DNA from: Solimonas marina
GTDB taxonomy: Bacteria; Pseudomonadota; Gammaproteobacteria; Nevskiales; Nevskiaceae
Reading direction: 5' to 3'
DNA length: 64,000 bases
NCBI RefSeq assembly: GCF_012241385.1
Contig: NZ_JAAVXB010000001.1
Span: forward strand, 62,001 to 126,000
Positions within the stretch are counted from its first letter, which is position 1, and every line of letters starts with the position of its first letter. The notes below the pieces were generated by a model that saw only the letters and a program-made list of their open reading frames with translations, made no database searches and was not told where the DNA came from. This document shows positions 57,039-64,000 of this stretch, in pieces. The position numbers and the translations under genes were made by a program.

Positions 57039-58504
57039 CGCGATTGCTCCCGTGTGCGCTGCTCGAGGCGTTTGATGAAGTACGCCATCACCTTGCGATA
57101 GATCTCGTCCTTCAGCACCAGATCCTCGACCCCGTGATCGATATTCGGGTTGTCGTTGACTTCGATGACCTTGACGACCTTGCCGAACTGCTTGAGATCG
57201 ACGCCGTAAAGCCCCTCGCCAACGGCGCGTGCCGCCTGCACCGCGACATTGAGCACGGCGGCCGGCACCTCCTTGACGTCCAGCGTCTCGTGGCCGCCTT
57301 CGACGATCGCGCCATTGCCGGCACGCTTGACGACCTGCCAGTGATCCTTGGCCATGTAGTAGCGGCATGCATACAGCGGCTGACCGTCGAGCACACCGAC
57401 ACGCCAGTCGTAATCGGTGGGCTCGTAGGACTGCGCGATGATCAGGTCCGAGCGCTCCAGCATGTCGGCCGCCTTGCGCCGGAATTCGGCCTCGCTCTCG
57501 ACCTTGATGACGCCTTTCGAGAATTGCGAATCCGGCTGCTTGAGCACGCACGGAAAGCCGAGATCGCGGCCGGCGAGCTTGACATTGCGCGAATGCAGCA
57601 ACACCGTCTTCGGCTGCGGAATGCGATGGCGCTCCATCAACTGCGCGAGAAACACCTTGTTCGCCGCGCGCAGGATCGACAAAGGATCGTCGACCACGAC
57701 CAGGCCTTCGCGCGCGGCGCGGCGCGCGAAACGATAGGTGTGATGATTGACGGCCGTGGTTTCGCGAATGAACAGCGCATCGAATTCGGCGACGTGGCCG
57801 TAATCGGATTTGTCGATGAATTCGACGTCGAAGCCCAGGTCCTCGGCGGCCTTCTCGAACGACTTCAGCGCCCGCGCGTTCGACGGCGGCTCCTTTTCAT
57901 CGTCGTTGACGAGGATCGCCAGGTCGTAGCGTGACGACTCGCGGCGACGGCTCGGCGCCCGGCGCCGCGCGAAGTAGTCCTGCGCCGCCTCGTAGAGAAA
58001 CTCCAGGTGCGAGGCCGGCACTTCGCCGAGCGCGATCGGACCGATGTTGTCGACCCGCCACTCGTCGCCACGATAGCTGAATTTGGCCTGCAGCAACGGC
58101 GCCGGAAACTGATTGAACAGCGCGCGCGCCAAGCGCTCGTGGCGCCGCGCCAGCGGCCGCCCGAAGTAGACGTTCATCACGTATTCGGCCGAGCCGATGC
58201 GCGCCAGCGATTTCTGGATCAGCTCGTCGATTTCATCATTGAGAATGCGCGACGAGTCGGCGAGCTTGAGGTCCTGGATCGTTGTGATTTCCGGCAGCGG
58301 CTTGTGCCCCCGCGCACCCGCCAGCAAGGACACGTAATAGCCGGTGGTCTGATATCCGAACGATCGACAGAGGTTGTAGACGCGCATCTTGCGCGCCCGC
58401 GTCAGCTCTTCCTGGGTCAGATAGTCCCAGGCCGTGACGACCTCGAAGCCCGGCACGTGAACCGGCCAGTCGCTGCGTTGATCGACAACGACGATGCCGC
58501 TCAT
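57035..58504 (-). CDS. RimK-family ATP-grasp ligase with N-terminal RLAN domain
   Basis: A 489-residue protein. Residues 1-180 match the RimK-like ATP-grasp N-terminal (RLAN) type (WDYLTQEELTRARKMRVYNL, SFGYQTTGYYVSLLAGARGH). The ATP-grasp domain follows, with ESSRYDLAILVNDDEKEPPS at the junction, FPCVLKQPDSQFSKGVIKV (ATP-binding Lys), and the Mg-site block VIEVNDNPNIDHGVEDLVLK. Relatives ligate amino acids such as glutamate to a carboxyl acceptor. The acceptor of the RLAN subgroup is not established. It is followed by, and coupled to, the GNAT gene. Confidence 0.9.
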   Translation of the reverse strand: MSGIVVVDQRSDWPVHVPGFEVVTAWDYLTQEELTRARKMRVYNLCRSFGYQTTGYYVSLLAGARGHKPLPEITTIQDLKLADSSRILNDEIDELIQKSLARIGSAEYVMNVYFGRPLARRHERLARALFNQFPAPLLQAKFSYRGDEWRVDNIGPIALGEVPASHLEFLYEAAQDYFARRRAPSRRRESSRYDLAILVNDDEKEPPSNARALKSFEKAAEDLGFDVEFIDKSDYGHVAEFDALFIRETTAVNHHTYRFARRAAREGLVVVDDPLSILRAANKVFLAQLMERHRIPQPKTVLLHSRNVKLAGRDLGFPCVLKQPDSQFSKGVIKVESEAEFRRKAADMLERSDLIIAQSYEPTDYDWRVGVLDGQPLYACRYYMAKDHWQVVKRAGNGAIVEGGHETLDVKEVPAAVLNVAVQAARAVGEGLYGVDLKQFGKVVKVIEVNDNPNIDHGVEDLVLKDEIYRKVMAYFIKRLEQRTREQSR

Positions 58505-58723
58505 GGCGGCGCTCGGCGCGAAGCGCCTTGATGAGGCAGAGGGTCTTCGGACGGCTCGGGCATGCGCGCTGCGCTTTGTCTTTGTTGATCGCGGCGCATC
58601 CTAGGAGGCTGTGCGACCGAAACGCAAGCGGCTTCGACTTCGCCGCGCGGCCACCGCCCGCGCGGCCGGTTGCGGCCGGCATTTGTTACGCTGGCAAACC
58701 TGTTCCAGCCGGTCGCCGTCTCC

Positions 58724-61609
58724 ATGACTTTCGCTGTCGCCACCCGTCCACAACACGCCCTGCCCTGGCTCGCCGCTGGCCTGCTGTGGAGCGCCGCAGC
58801 GATGGCCGCGACCACCGGCAGCGGCGCCGGTGACAAGGCGGCTGCGCCGGACGCCAATATCTATGTCACCCGCGTCACCGGTCATGTCTTCGTGCGTCAT
58901 CAAGGCGGTGCGACCGACATGCTGTCGGCGCGCGATCCGGTGCTGGCCGGCGACACCCTCGCCAGCGCGCCGGACGGCCGCGGCAGCTTCCGTCTCAATG
59001 GCGGCGGCAGCATCGTGATCGGCGGCAAAGCGGCACTGGTCGTCGACAACGACGAAGCGCCGCTGCCACCGGGGCGTTCGACACTGGCGCGCATCCGCCT
59101 CGGCGGCGGCGCCGTGCACGTCGACGCGCGCCGTCCCGAACAGGGCGGCGGGCCGGCCGACGTCTACCTGAACCTGCGCTACCTGCAGGCACGTTTCTAC
59201 GGCACCGATGCCTGGGCACAGGCGACGCCGGCAGGCGACGAAATCTGTGTGATGGCCGGCGCCGCCGAGGTCGATACCCCGAAAGGCCATCAGCGGCTCG
59301 ACGAACCCGGCAGCTGCCTGCGCTGGACCGCAAGTGGCATGCAACAGCTCAGCGCCGACGATGCCGGCAGCATGGCGCCGCGTCTGCTGCTGACCTCGTT
59401 TCCGGACGATTACAACCTGCAGTACGCCGCCGCACAGGCGGTCAAGAACGGCCAGAGCCGGCCGCTGCTCGGCAGCAACGGCGGCGTAATCGCCAGCGCC
59501 AAATCCGCAACGCAAACCGCTGCAAGCCCGGCGAAGCCAGCGACGCCGACCATCGAACTCGCCGAAACCGGCAAGCCGATCACCGCGCCGCCCCGCGCCG
59601 CCGACGCGAGCGCAGCATCCGCCAACGCTTCGATAGCCCCGGCGACCACGGCGGCGAACGAGACACCGGCAGCGGCCGAAACGACCGGAGCCGTAGTCGC
59701 ACCGGCCGACGCAGGCTCGGCGCAAGCCGCGGCGGACACCGCCCCCGATGCCGCGCAACAGGGCGCCAAACAGGCCGCCAGCACCGCCACCGCCGGTGAA
59801 GCCGCCGCAGGAGCCGCCGGCGCCGGCAGCGCGATGGCGGGTGCTGCGGCCAGTGCGGTCGTGCTGGCCGACCTGCCGAAGGCCGATGATCATGCGACGG
59901 CATCGGACACCGATGCTGACCATCACCGCATGGGCGACGCCAAGACGTCCGCGAGCGGCTCGGCTGCGGCGCCAACGGCGAGCACCGCCCCGCAGACCGT
60001 GGCGACGGCAGACACGGCAGCCGCCGCGCCGGTTGCGACGCCACCAAGCGCAGGAATCCCTCACGATACGACGTCCGAGGCATCGCCAGACCCAAGCGCT
60101 GACACGCCCCATAACGACGGCAAGGAAGCGACATCGAATGCCGCGAGCGCGACTGCCGCCAGCGCCAGCGCCCCGGCCATCGCGAAGGCAACACCAGCAG
60201 CCCCAACAATGGACGATGGACAGCCCGTCGCGCCGCAAGACGCGGTGACAGGCACCGAGCCATCCGCATCAATGACCACGCCGGACGGCGATCGCCTTGC
60301 CGCTGACACGGCGCCCGCCTCGGCGGCAACGCCTCAGGCGCCGGCGACGCCGCCCATGCGCCCGGATGCGGCGCTGACCGCGACCACCGGAGCCGATACC
60401 GGCAGCGTCGTGGCCGATACGACACCGACAGCAGCGGCCGGAACTGACGAGGCGCCACCTGCGGCGACTGCAGCGCAGACAGCATCCGCGAACGCGGCGG
60501 ACGGCTCGACGTCAGCCGAGACGGATGCCGACACGCAAACACCGGTCCCGGACAGCGCCAGCGACGTTGCCGTACCGCCGAAGACAGCCGACGCCCATAC
60601 GGAAGCCGAACCCGCCGCCACGGCGAGCACCGCCGCCGCTACTAGCGGCTCGGATACGCCTGCGGTCATTGCCGCCGCGGGCGGTACAGCGACCAGCCTG
60701 CCGGGCGCTGTCGCTGACGCGGCGCAAGACGAATCGGCCGAGGCTACGGCCGCAGCGCAGGCGAACGAGACCGCCGACACGGCGCCAAGCGCCTCGCCAG
60801 CCGCTGCGCAAGACGCCCCGTCGTCCGTAAGTGCCGCCTCCGGAACTGAAGCGCCCCCTGAAGACGACGCGAACCTCGCCGCGACGACGAACACGCCGTC
60901 CAGCGATCGCACGAGCGCGGGTGCCACGCCGCCGGACGCGGCACTCCCTGCGGCAACCGACGCCGCAGACGACACCCACGCAGGAGAAGACGCCGACGCC
61001 GAGGGCGCCGAACCCGCGGCGGCGCAAGCAGCCGTCGTGGCGCCTGCGTTCTGGCGCGTCAGCCTCGGTGCCTACATCGATCGCCCGAATGCCGAACGCA
61101 GCGCCAAGGTCTGGAAGAAGCGAGGCGTCAGCACCGAGATCGCGCCCATCACGCGCAATGGCCGCACCGATTACCGCGTGCTCTACGGCCGCTACGACAC
61201 GCCCGCCAAGGCCGAGCAGGCGCTGGCCAAGTTTCGCGCCGAGCCGGGCGCCGAGCACGCCAAGGTCGTCGGCATCGCACCACCACCGAATGCCACGCCG
61301 GTGGCACCGGCCGCCGCCGCAACAGCCGTCACCACAAGCGAAGCCGCGGTCACGCAAACCTGGCGCATCGCACTCGGCGCATTCATCGACCGCCGCAATG
61401 CCGACCGCGCGGCCGCCAGCTGGAAGCGTCGCCAGCTGCAAACCGACATCGAACCGATCGAATTCAACGACGGCAAGGCGTTCCGCGTCCTGCATGGCCA
61501 TTACGCCAGCCGCGACGACGCGCAGGCCGCGCTCAAGAAGCTGCGCAGCAACCCCGGCTACGACAAGGCGCGCGTGATCGCGGTGCCCGACGAGCGCTCG
61601 TTGCGCTGA
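58724..61609 (+). CDS. Giant FecR-domain / SPOR-domain envelope protein
   Basis: A 961-residue protein with a signal peptide (LPWLAAGLLWSAAAMAATTG). A FecR-like beta domain spans about residues 40-225 (VTRVTGHVFVRHQGGATDML, DTLASAPDGRGSFRLNGGGS). About 515 residues of Ala/Thr/Pro/Asp/Ser-rich low complexity (about 255-770) follow. Two SPOR domains end the protein (from FWRVSLGAYIDRPNAERSAK, about 775-855, and TWRIALGAFIDRRNADRAAA, about 879-957). SPOR domains bind denuded septal peptidoglycan; FecR-like domains bind carbohydrate or protein partners. It is probably a periplasm-spanning division-site protein (inference). The start at the Met before TFAVATRP lacks a good ribosome-binding site. 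Confidence 0.8.
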   Translation: MTFAVATRPQHALPWLAAGLLWSAAAMAATTGSGAGDKAAAPDANIYVTRVTGHVFVRHQGGATDMLSARDPVLAGDTLASAPDGRGSFRLNGGGSIVIGGKAALVVDNDEAPLPPGRSTLARIRLGGGAVHVDARRPEQGGGPADVYLNLRYLQARFYGTDAWAQATPAGDEICVMAGAAEVDTPKGHQRLDEPGSCLRWTASGMQQLSADDAGSMAPRLLLTSFPDDYNLQYAAAQAVKNGQSRPLLGSNGGVIASAKSATQTAASPAKPATPTIELAETGKPITAPPRAADASAASANASIAPATTAANETPAAAETTGAVVAPADAGSAQAAADTAPDAAQQGAKQAASTATAGEAAAGAAGAGSAMAGAAASAVVLADLPKADDHATASDTDADHHRMGDAKTSASGSAAAPTASTAPQTVATADTAAAAPVATPPSAGIPHDTTSEASPDPSADTPHNDGKEATSNAASATAASASAPAIAKATPAAPTMDDGQPVAPQDAVTGTEPSASMTTPDGDRLAADTAPASAATPQAPATPPMRPDAALTATTGADTGSVVADTTPTAAAGTDEAPPAATAAQTASANAADGSTSAETDADTQTPVPDSASDVAVPPKTADAHTEAEPAATASTAAATSGSDTPAVIAAAGGTATSLPGAVADAAQDESAEATAAAQANETADTAPSASPAAAQDAPSSVSAASGTEAPPEDDANLAATTNTPSSDRTSAGATPPDAALPAATDAADDTHAGEDADAEGAEPAAAQAAVVAPAFWRVSLGAYIDRPNAERSAKVWKKRGVSTEIAPITRNGRTDYRVLYGRYDTPAKAEQALAKFRAEPGAEHAKVVGIAPPPNATPVAPAAAATAVTTSEAAVTQTWRIALGAFIDRRNADRAAASWKRRQLQTDIEPIEFNDGKAFRVLHGHYASRDDAQAALKKLRSNPGYDKARVIAVPDERSLR

Positions 61610-61612
61610 GGC

Positions 61613-62689
61613 CTACCAGGCGCGCTGGTATTGCACCGGCGCGTCAGGCGTCTGCCGCAACTCGAGCGCCGCGCGCCGCGGCCAGTACGGATCGCGCAGC
61701 ATCTCGCGGGCGAGCAGCACCACGTCGGCCTGGCCGGTGCGGATCACGTGGTCGGCCTGCGCGGGCGCGGTGATCATGCCGACCGCGCCGGTCGCCACGT
61801 CGCAGCGCTCACGGATCGTTGCGGCGAGCGGCGTCTGGAAGCCGGCGCCGACCGGAATCTTCGCGCGCGGCAGCGTGCCGCCGCTGGACACGTCGATCAG
61901 GTCGACGCCGTCACCCTTGATGGCCTCGACCAGCGCGCAGGACTGATCCAGATCCCAGCCGGCACCGTCGGTTTGCGGGTCCGCCCAGTCGGTCGCCGAA
62001 ATGCGCAGCCACAGCGGCAGCCGTTCCGGCCAGACCGCGCGTACCGCGGCGATCACACGGCGCAGCAAACGAATCCGGTTGTCGAAGCTGCCGCCGTAGT
62101 CGTCGTCGCGGTGGTTCGACAGCGGCGACAGAAACTCGTGCAGCAGATAGCCGTGAGCAGCGTGAATCTCGACGAGCTCGAAGCCGGCCGCCAGCGCGCG
62201 CTGCGCCGCCGCAGCGAAATCGGCGACCAGCGCATCGATGCCGACGCCGTCCAGCGCCTGCGGCACGATGCTGTGCTCGTCGAAGGCAAGCGCCGACGGC
62301 GCGACGATCGGCAACCAGCCGCCCTGCTCGGGCGCCACCGCACGGCCGCCATCCCACGGCGCCGCACAGCTGGCCTTGCGGCCGGCATGCGCGAGCTGCA
62401 CGCCAGCCACAGCGCCGGCCTCACGGATGAACGATGTGATCGGCGACCAAGCCGCAACCTGCGCGTCGTTCCATAGACCGGTATCGCCCGGCGAAATGCG
62501 CCCGCCGGCCTGCACCGCCGACGCTTCGGCAATGACCGCGCCGGCGCCGCCAACCGCGCGGCTGCCCAGATGCACGAGATGCCACTGATTGGGCACACCG
62601 TCCTGCGCCGAGTACTGACACATCGGCGAGACGACGATGCGGTTCTTCAGCGTGACGCCACGCTGGACGAGTGGGGCAAACAAATTCAT
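61613..62689 (-). CDS. NADH:flavin oxidoreductase (Old Yellow Enzyme, YqjM type)
   Basis: A 358-residue FMN TIM-barrel enzyme. It begins MNLFAPLVQRGVTLKNRIVV, then SPMCQYSAQDGVPNQWHLVH, whose Cys is typical of the thermophilic-like YqjM class. The substrate-binding His pair is in FELVEIHAAHGYLLHEFLSP. The C-terminal YQRAW carries the terminal Arg/Trp region often completing the neighbouring subunit's site. It reduces activated C=C bonds with NADPH or NADH. The start was chosen by the family N-terminus and a GGAG ribosome-binding site. Convergent with the SPOR gene, 3 bp apart. Confidence 0.94.
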   Translation of the reverse strand: MNLFAPLVQRGVTLKNRIVVSPMCQYSAQDGVPNQWHLVHLGSRAVGGAGAVIAEASAVQAGGRISPGDTGLWNDAQVAAWSPITSFIREAGAVAGVQLAHAGRKASCAAPWDGGRAVAPEQGGWLPIVAPSALAFDEHSIVPQALDGVGIDALVADFAAAAQRALAAGFELVEIHAAHGYLLHEFLSPLSNHRDDDYGGSFDNRIRLLRRVIAAVRAVWPERLPLWLRISATDWADPQTDGAGWDLDQSCALVEAIKGDGVDLIDVSSGGTLPRAKIPVGAGFQTPLAATIRERCDVATGAVGMITAPAQADHVIRTGQADVVLLAREMLRDPYWPRRAALELRQTPDAPVQYQRAW

Positions 62690-62759
62690 CGAGGCTCCGG
62701 GTCGGGGCGCCATGCGGCGCATCAGTCTGAACAGCGTACTGGAACCCGACAATCGGAAC

Positions 62760-63101
62760 TCAATCCCCCACCTCCGGCGGCATCAGGCCGTAGCGCCACG
62801 CATAGCGACAGAGTTCGACGACGTTTCGCGCACCGAGCTTGTCCATCATGCGTGCGCGATGATTCTCCGCGGTCTTGGTGCTGACCCGCATGACCTGCGC
62901 ACAGCGCCGCGTCGTATAACCCATGAGAATTAAATCGAACAGCTCGCGCTCTCGCGGCGAGAGTTCGTTGAAATATGGGGCTGGCCCAGCCGCACGGCAG
63001 GAACAGCAGGCACATGCCGCTGTCGAGGTCAGCGCCGAACGAGCGTCCTCCGCACGCCCGACACCACGGCGTTGCACGATGGATTCGAACACGAGGGCCA
63101 T
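62760..63101 (-). CDS. Short LuxR-type (GerE) HTH protein without receiver domain
   Basis: A 113-residue protein whose C-terminal 65 residues are a LuxR/GerE HTH: NELSPRERELFDLILMGYTT then RVSTKTAENHRARMMDKLGA, the standard recognition helix region of NarL/FixJ-type regulators. The N-terminal ~45 residues are not a receiver domain; they contain a Cys cluster (ACACCSCRAAG) of unknown meaning. It could be a truncated response regulator or a true single-domain regulator. It lies 9 bp downstream of the acid phosphatase gene on the same strand. Confidence 0.75.
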   Translation of the reverse strand: MALVFESIVQRRGVGRAEDARSALTSTAACACCSCRAAGPAPYFNELSPRERELFDLILMGYTTRRCAQVMRVSTKTAENHRARMMDKLGARNVVELCRYAWRYGLMPPEVGD

Positions 63102-63110
63102 GCCACAAAC

Positions 63111-63932
63111 TCAGGGCTTGCCGTCGGCAGGCTCAACCGGCGGTGGTGGGCCGCATTGCGCGAGCAATGCGCGGTCAGCAACCGACTGCGGCGTATCCAG
63201 CTCCGCGGCAGCGCACGCGAAGTCACGACGAAACGCTTCGACGCGCCGTACGCGCTCATAGACCGCCGTCGCAATCAAACGCCCCGCCGCCACGTCGCTC
63301 GGGAAATGAACGCCACAAACCAGGCGGCTCTCGCCGTAATCCATCCCACGCTGCAGAATCTGTTGAGCACGATTCGGCGCAAGCGCCGCCAAGACCTGCG
63401 CCGCCATCCATCCGTAGGCCGAGTGGCCCGAGGGATAGGAGGTTCGCTTGGCGACGTCCGGATCGGCGGTCGGTGCCGAGCTGCGCCCACAGACGCGTTC
63501 CAGCGGCAGGCGCTGATAGGGGCGCGCGCGGTGGTAAACCTTCTTCGCGGCGAACGTCGGGATTGCCACCGTTTTCTCGAGCCGGTTCAGCAGACGCACC
63601 GTGTATGGCGCATGCACGCGATCGATCGGCCGCCCGAACGCGGCAGAAAATTGTGCGTACAGTGCGTCACCATCCGCTTCCGCTTGCGCCCATCGGGCTG
63701 CCGACGTGGTCTGCTGCCGACGCAGGATACCTCTTACATCATCGAGGTCGGGAGGCGAACCTTCAGCCGGGGGGCCGGCAAGCACCAGAAATTTCAGGCC
63801 CACTTTGTCGATGTAAGGCGCAAAGGCCTTTCGATCGCTGGCTTCCGGGGTTTCCCAAGCTGGCGAACCGGCTGCCGCCACCCCCGAGATCAGACATATC
63901 GCCGCAGCCAGTGTGCGCGCCCGGACGCTCAT
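63111..63932 (-). CDS. Class A non-specific acid phosphatase (PAP2 superfamily)
   Basis: A 273-residue periplasmic phosphatase with signal peptide (TLAAAICLISGVAAAG). The three PAP2 motifs are intact: KKVYHRARPYQRLP (KxxxxxxRP), SYPSGHSAYG (PSGH) and GESRLVCGVHFPSDV (SRxxxxxH-x3-D). It resembles PhoN/PhoC-type enzymes that release phosphate from organic phosphoesters. Its start overlaps the preceding stop (ATGA), so it is coupled to an upstream gene that runs out of the window, and it is followed closely by the LuxR-type HTH gene. Confidence 0.93.
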   Translation of the reverse strand: MSVRARTLAAAICLISGVAAAGSPAWETPEASDRKAFAPYIDKVGLKFLVLAGPPAEGSPPDLDDVRGILRRQQTTSAARWAQAEADGDALYAQFSAAFGRPIDRVHAPYTVRLLNRLEKTVAIPTFAAKKVYHRARPYQRLPLERVCGRSSAPTADPDVAKRTSYPSGHSAYGWMAAQVLAALAPNRAQQILQRGMDYGESRLVCGVHFPSDVAAGRLIATAVYERVRRVEAFRRDFACAAAELDTPQSVADRALLAQCGPPPPVEPADGKP

Positions 63933-64000
63933 CGCCCCGCTCCGGTGTTCGAAGCCTGCGAGGCGACATCGGCACCGCGCCCCAGCATGAAGCTCCAGTC
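63929..64000 (-). CDS. C-terminal end of an unidentified gene (runs off the window)
   Basis: The minus strand is open from the window edge for 23 codons (ending SFMLGRGADVASQASNTGAGR) to a TGA that overlaps the acid phosphatase ATG. The ATGA overlap supports it as the tail of a co-transcribed upstream gene. Too little is visible to name it. Confidence 0.45.
   Translation of the reverse strand, partial: DWSFMLGRGADVASQASNTGAGR

Overview
The window is a GC-rich chromosomal segment of a Gram-negative bacterium. Outer-membrane proteins (OmpW, OmpA-like, porin, TonB receptor), a long FadE acyl-CoA dehydrogenase, a long PlsB acyltransferase, RimO, RmuC and the run rsmG-parA-parB-atpIBEFHAGDC-glmU-glmS together point to a gammaproteobacterium. 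A Nevskiales/Solimonadaceae-like lineage is my guess from gene style only. The rsmG/par/atp/glm block is normally close to the replication origin in this class. I see no rRNA, tRNA, CRISPR array, insertion sequence or prophage.

Layout. 0-10.9 kb: end of a DUF2946/TonB-receptor unit, a cold-shock protein, an M48 lipoprotein protease, two paralogous secreted low-complexity proteins each with its own terminator, rmuC, rimO, a CYTH protein, an AEC transporter, a DJ-1/PfpI protein, a DsbA-like lipoprotein and a CPBP protease. 11-22.7 kb: an aromatic meta-cleavage catabolic island built around a LysR-type regulator. To its left on the minus strand are a secreted metallo-beta-lactamase-fold protein and an MFS transporter carrying an in-frame stop. 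To its right on the plus strand are a porin, an HpaI-type aldolase, catechol 2,3-dioxygenase and the lower pathway (hydratase, decarboxylase, tautomerase, acylating aldehyde dehydrogenase, aldolase). 22.7-40.4 kb: an unrecognised outer-membrane protein, glmS, a flippase-like gene on the opposite strand, glmU, carbonic anhydrase, the complete F1Fo ATP synthase operon, and rsmG-parA-pfpI-parB. 40.4-64 kb: a GH5 glycosidase lipoprotein, an esterase lipoprotein, a HerA/YjgR-like ATPase, fadE with a TetR regulator and a palindromic operator, ompW, an OmpA-family protein, a cNMP/patatin protein, DUF4112, plsB, fkpA, a GNAT plus RimK-like ATP-grasp pair, a giant FecR/SPOR protein, an Old Yellow Enzyme, a short LuxR-type HTH protein and a class A acid phosphatase.

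How the parts work together. The catabolic genes can take catechol through ring cleavage to pyruvate and acetyl-CoA, but neither the ring hydroxylase nor the 2-hydroxymuconic semialdehyde dehydrogenase/hydrolase is in view, so the pathway must be completed elsewhere. The most interesting non-coding signal is a bipartite motif of about 31 bp. It is present three times, facing the porin/aldolase unit, the dioxygenase operon and the MBL/transporter operon, and probably defines a LysR regulon. A second signal is a palindromic element of about 85 bp present twice, once inside the ATP synthase operon between atpG and atpD. I found no clearly unprecedented system; the best leads are that regulon, the stop-interrupted transporter within it, and several unusual gene insertions (pfpI between parA and parB, a flippase between glmU and glmS).
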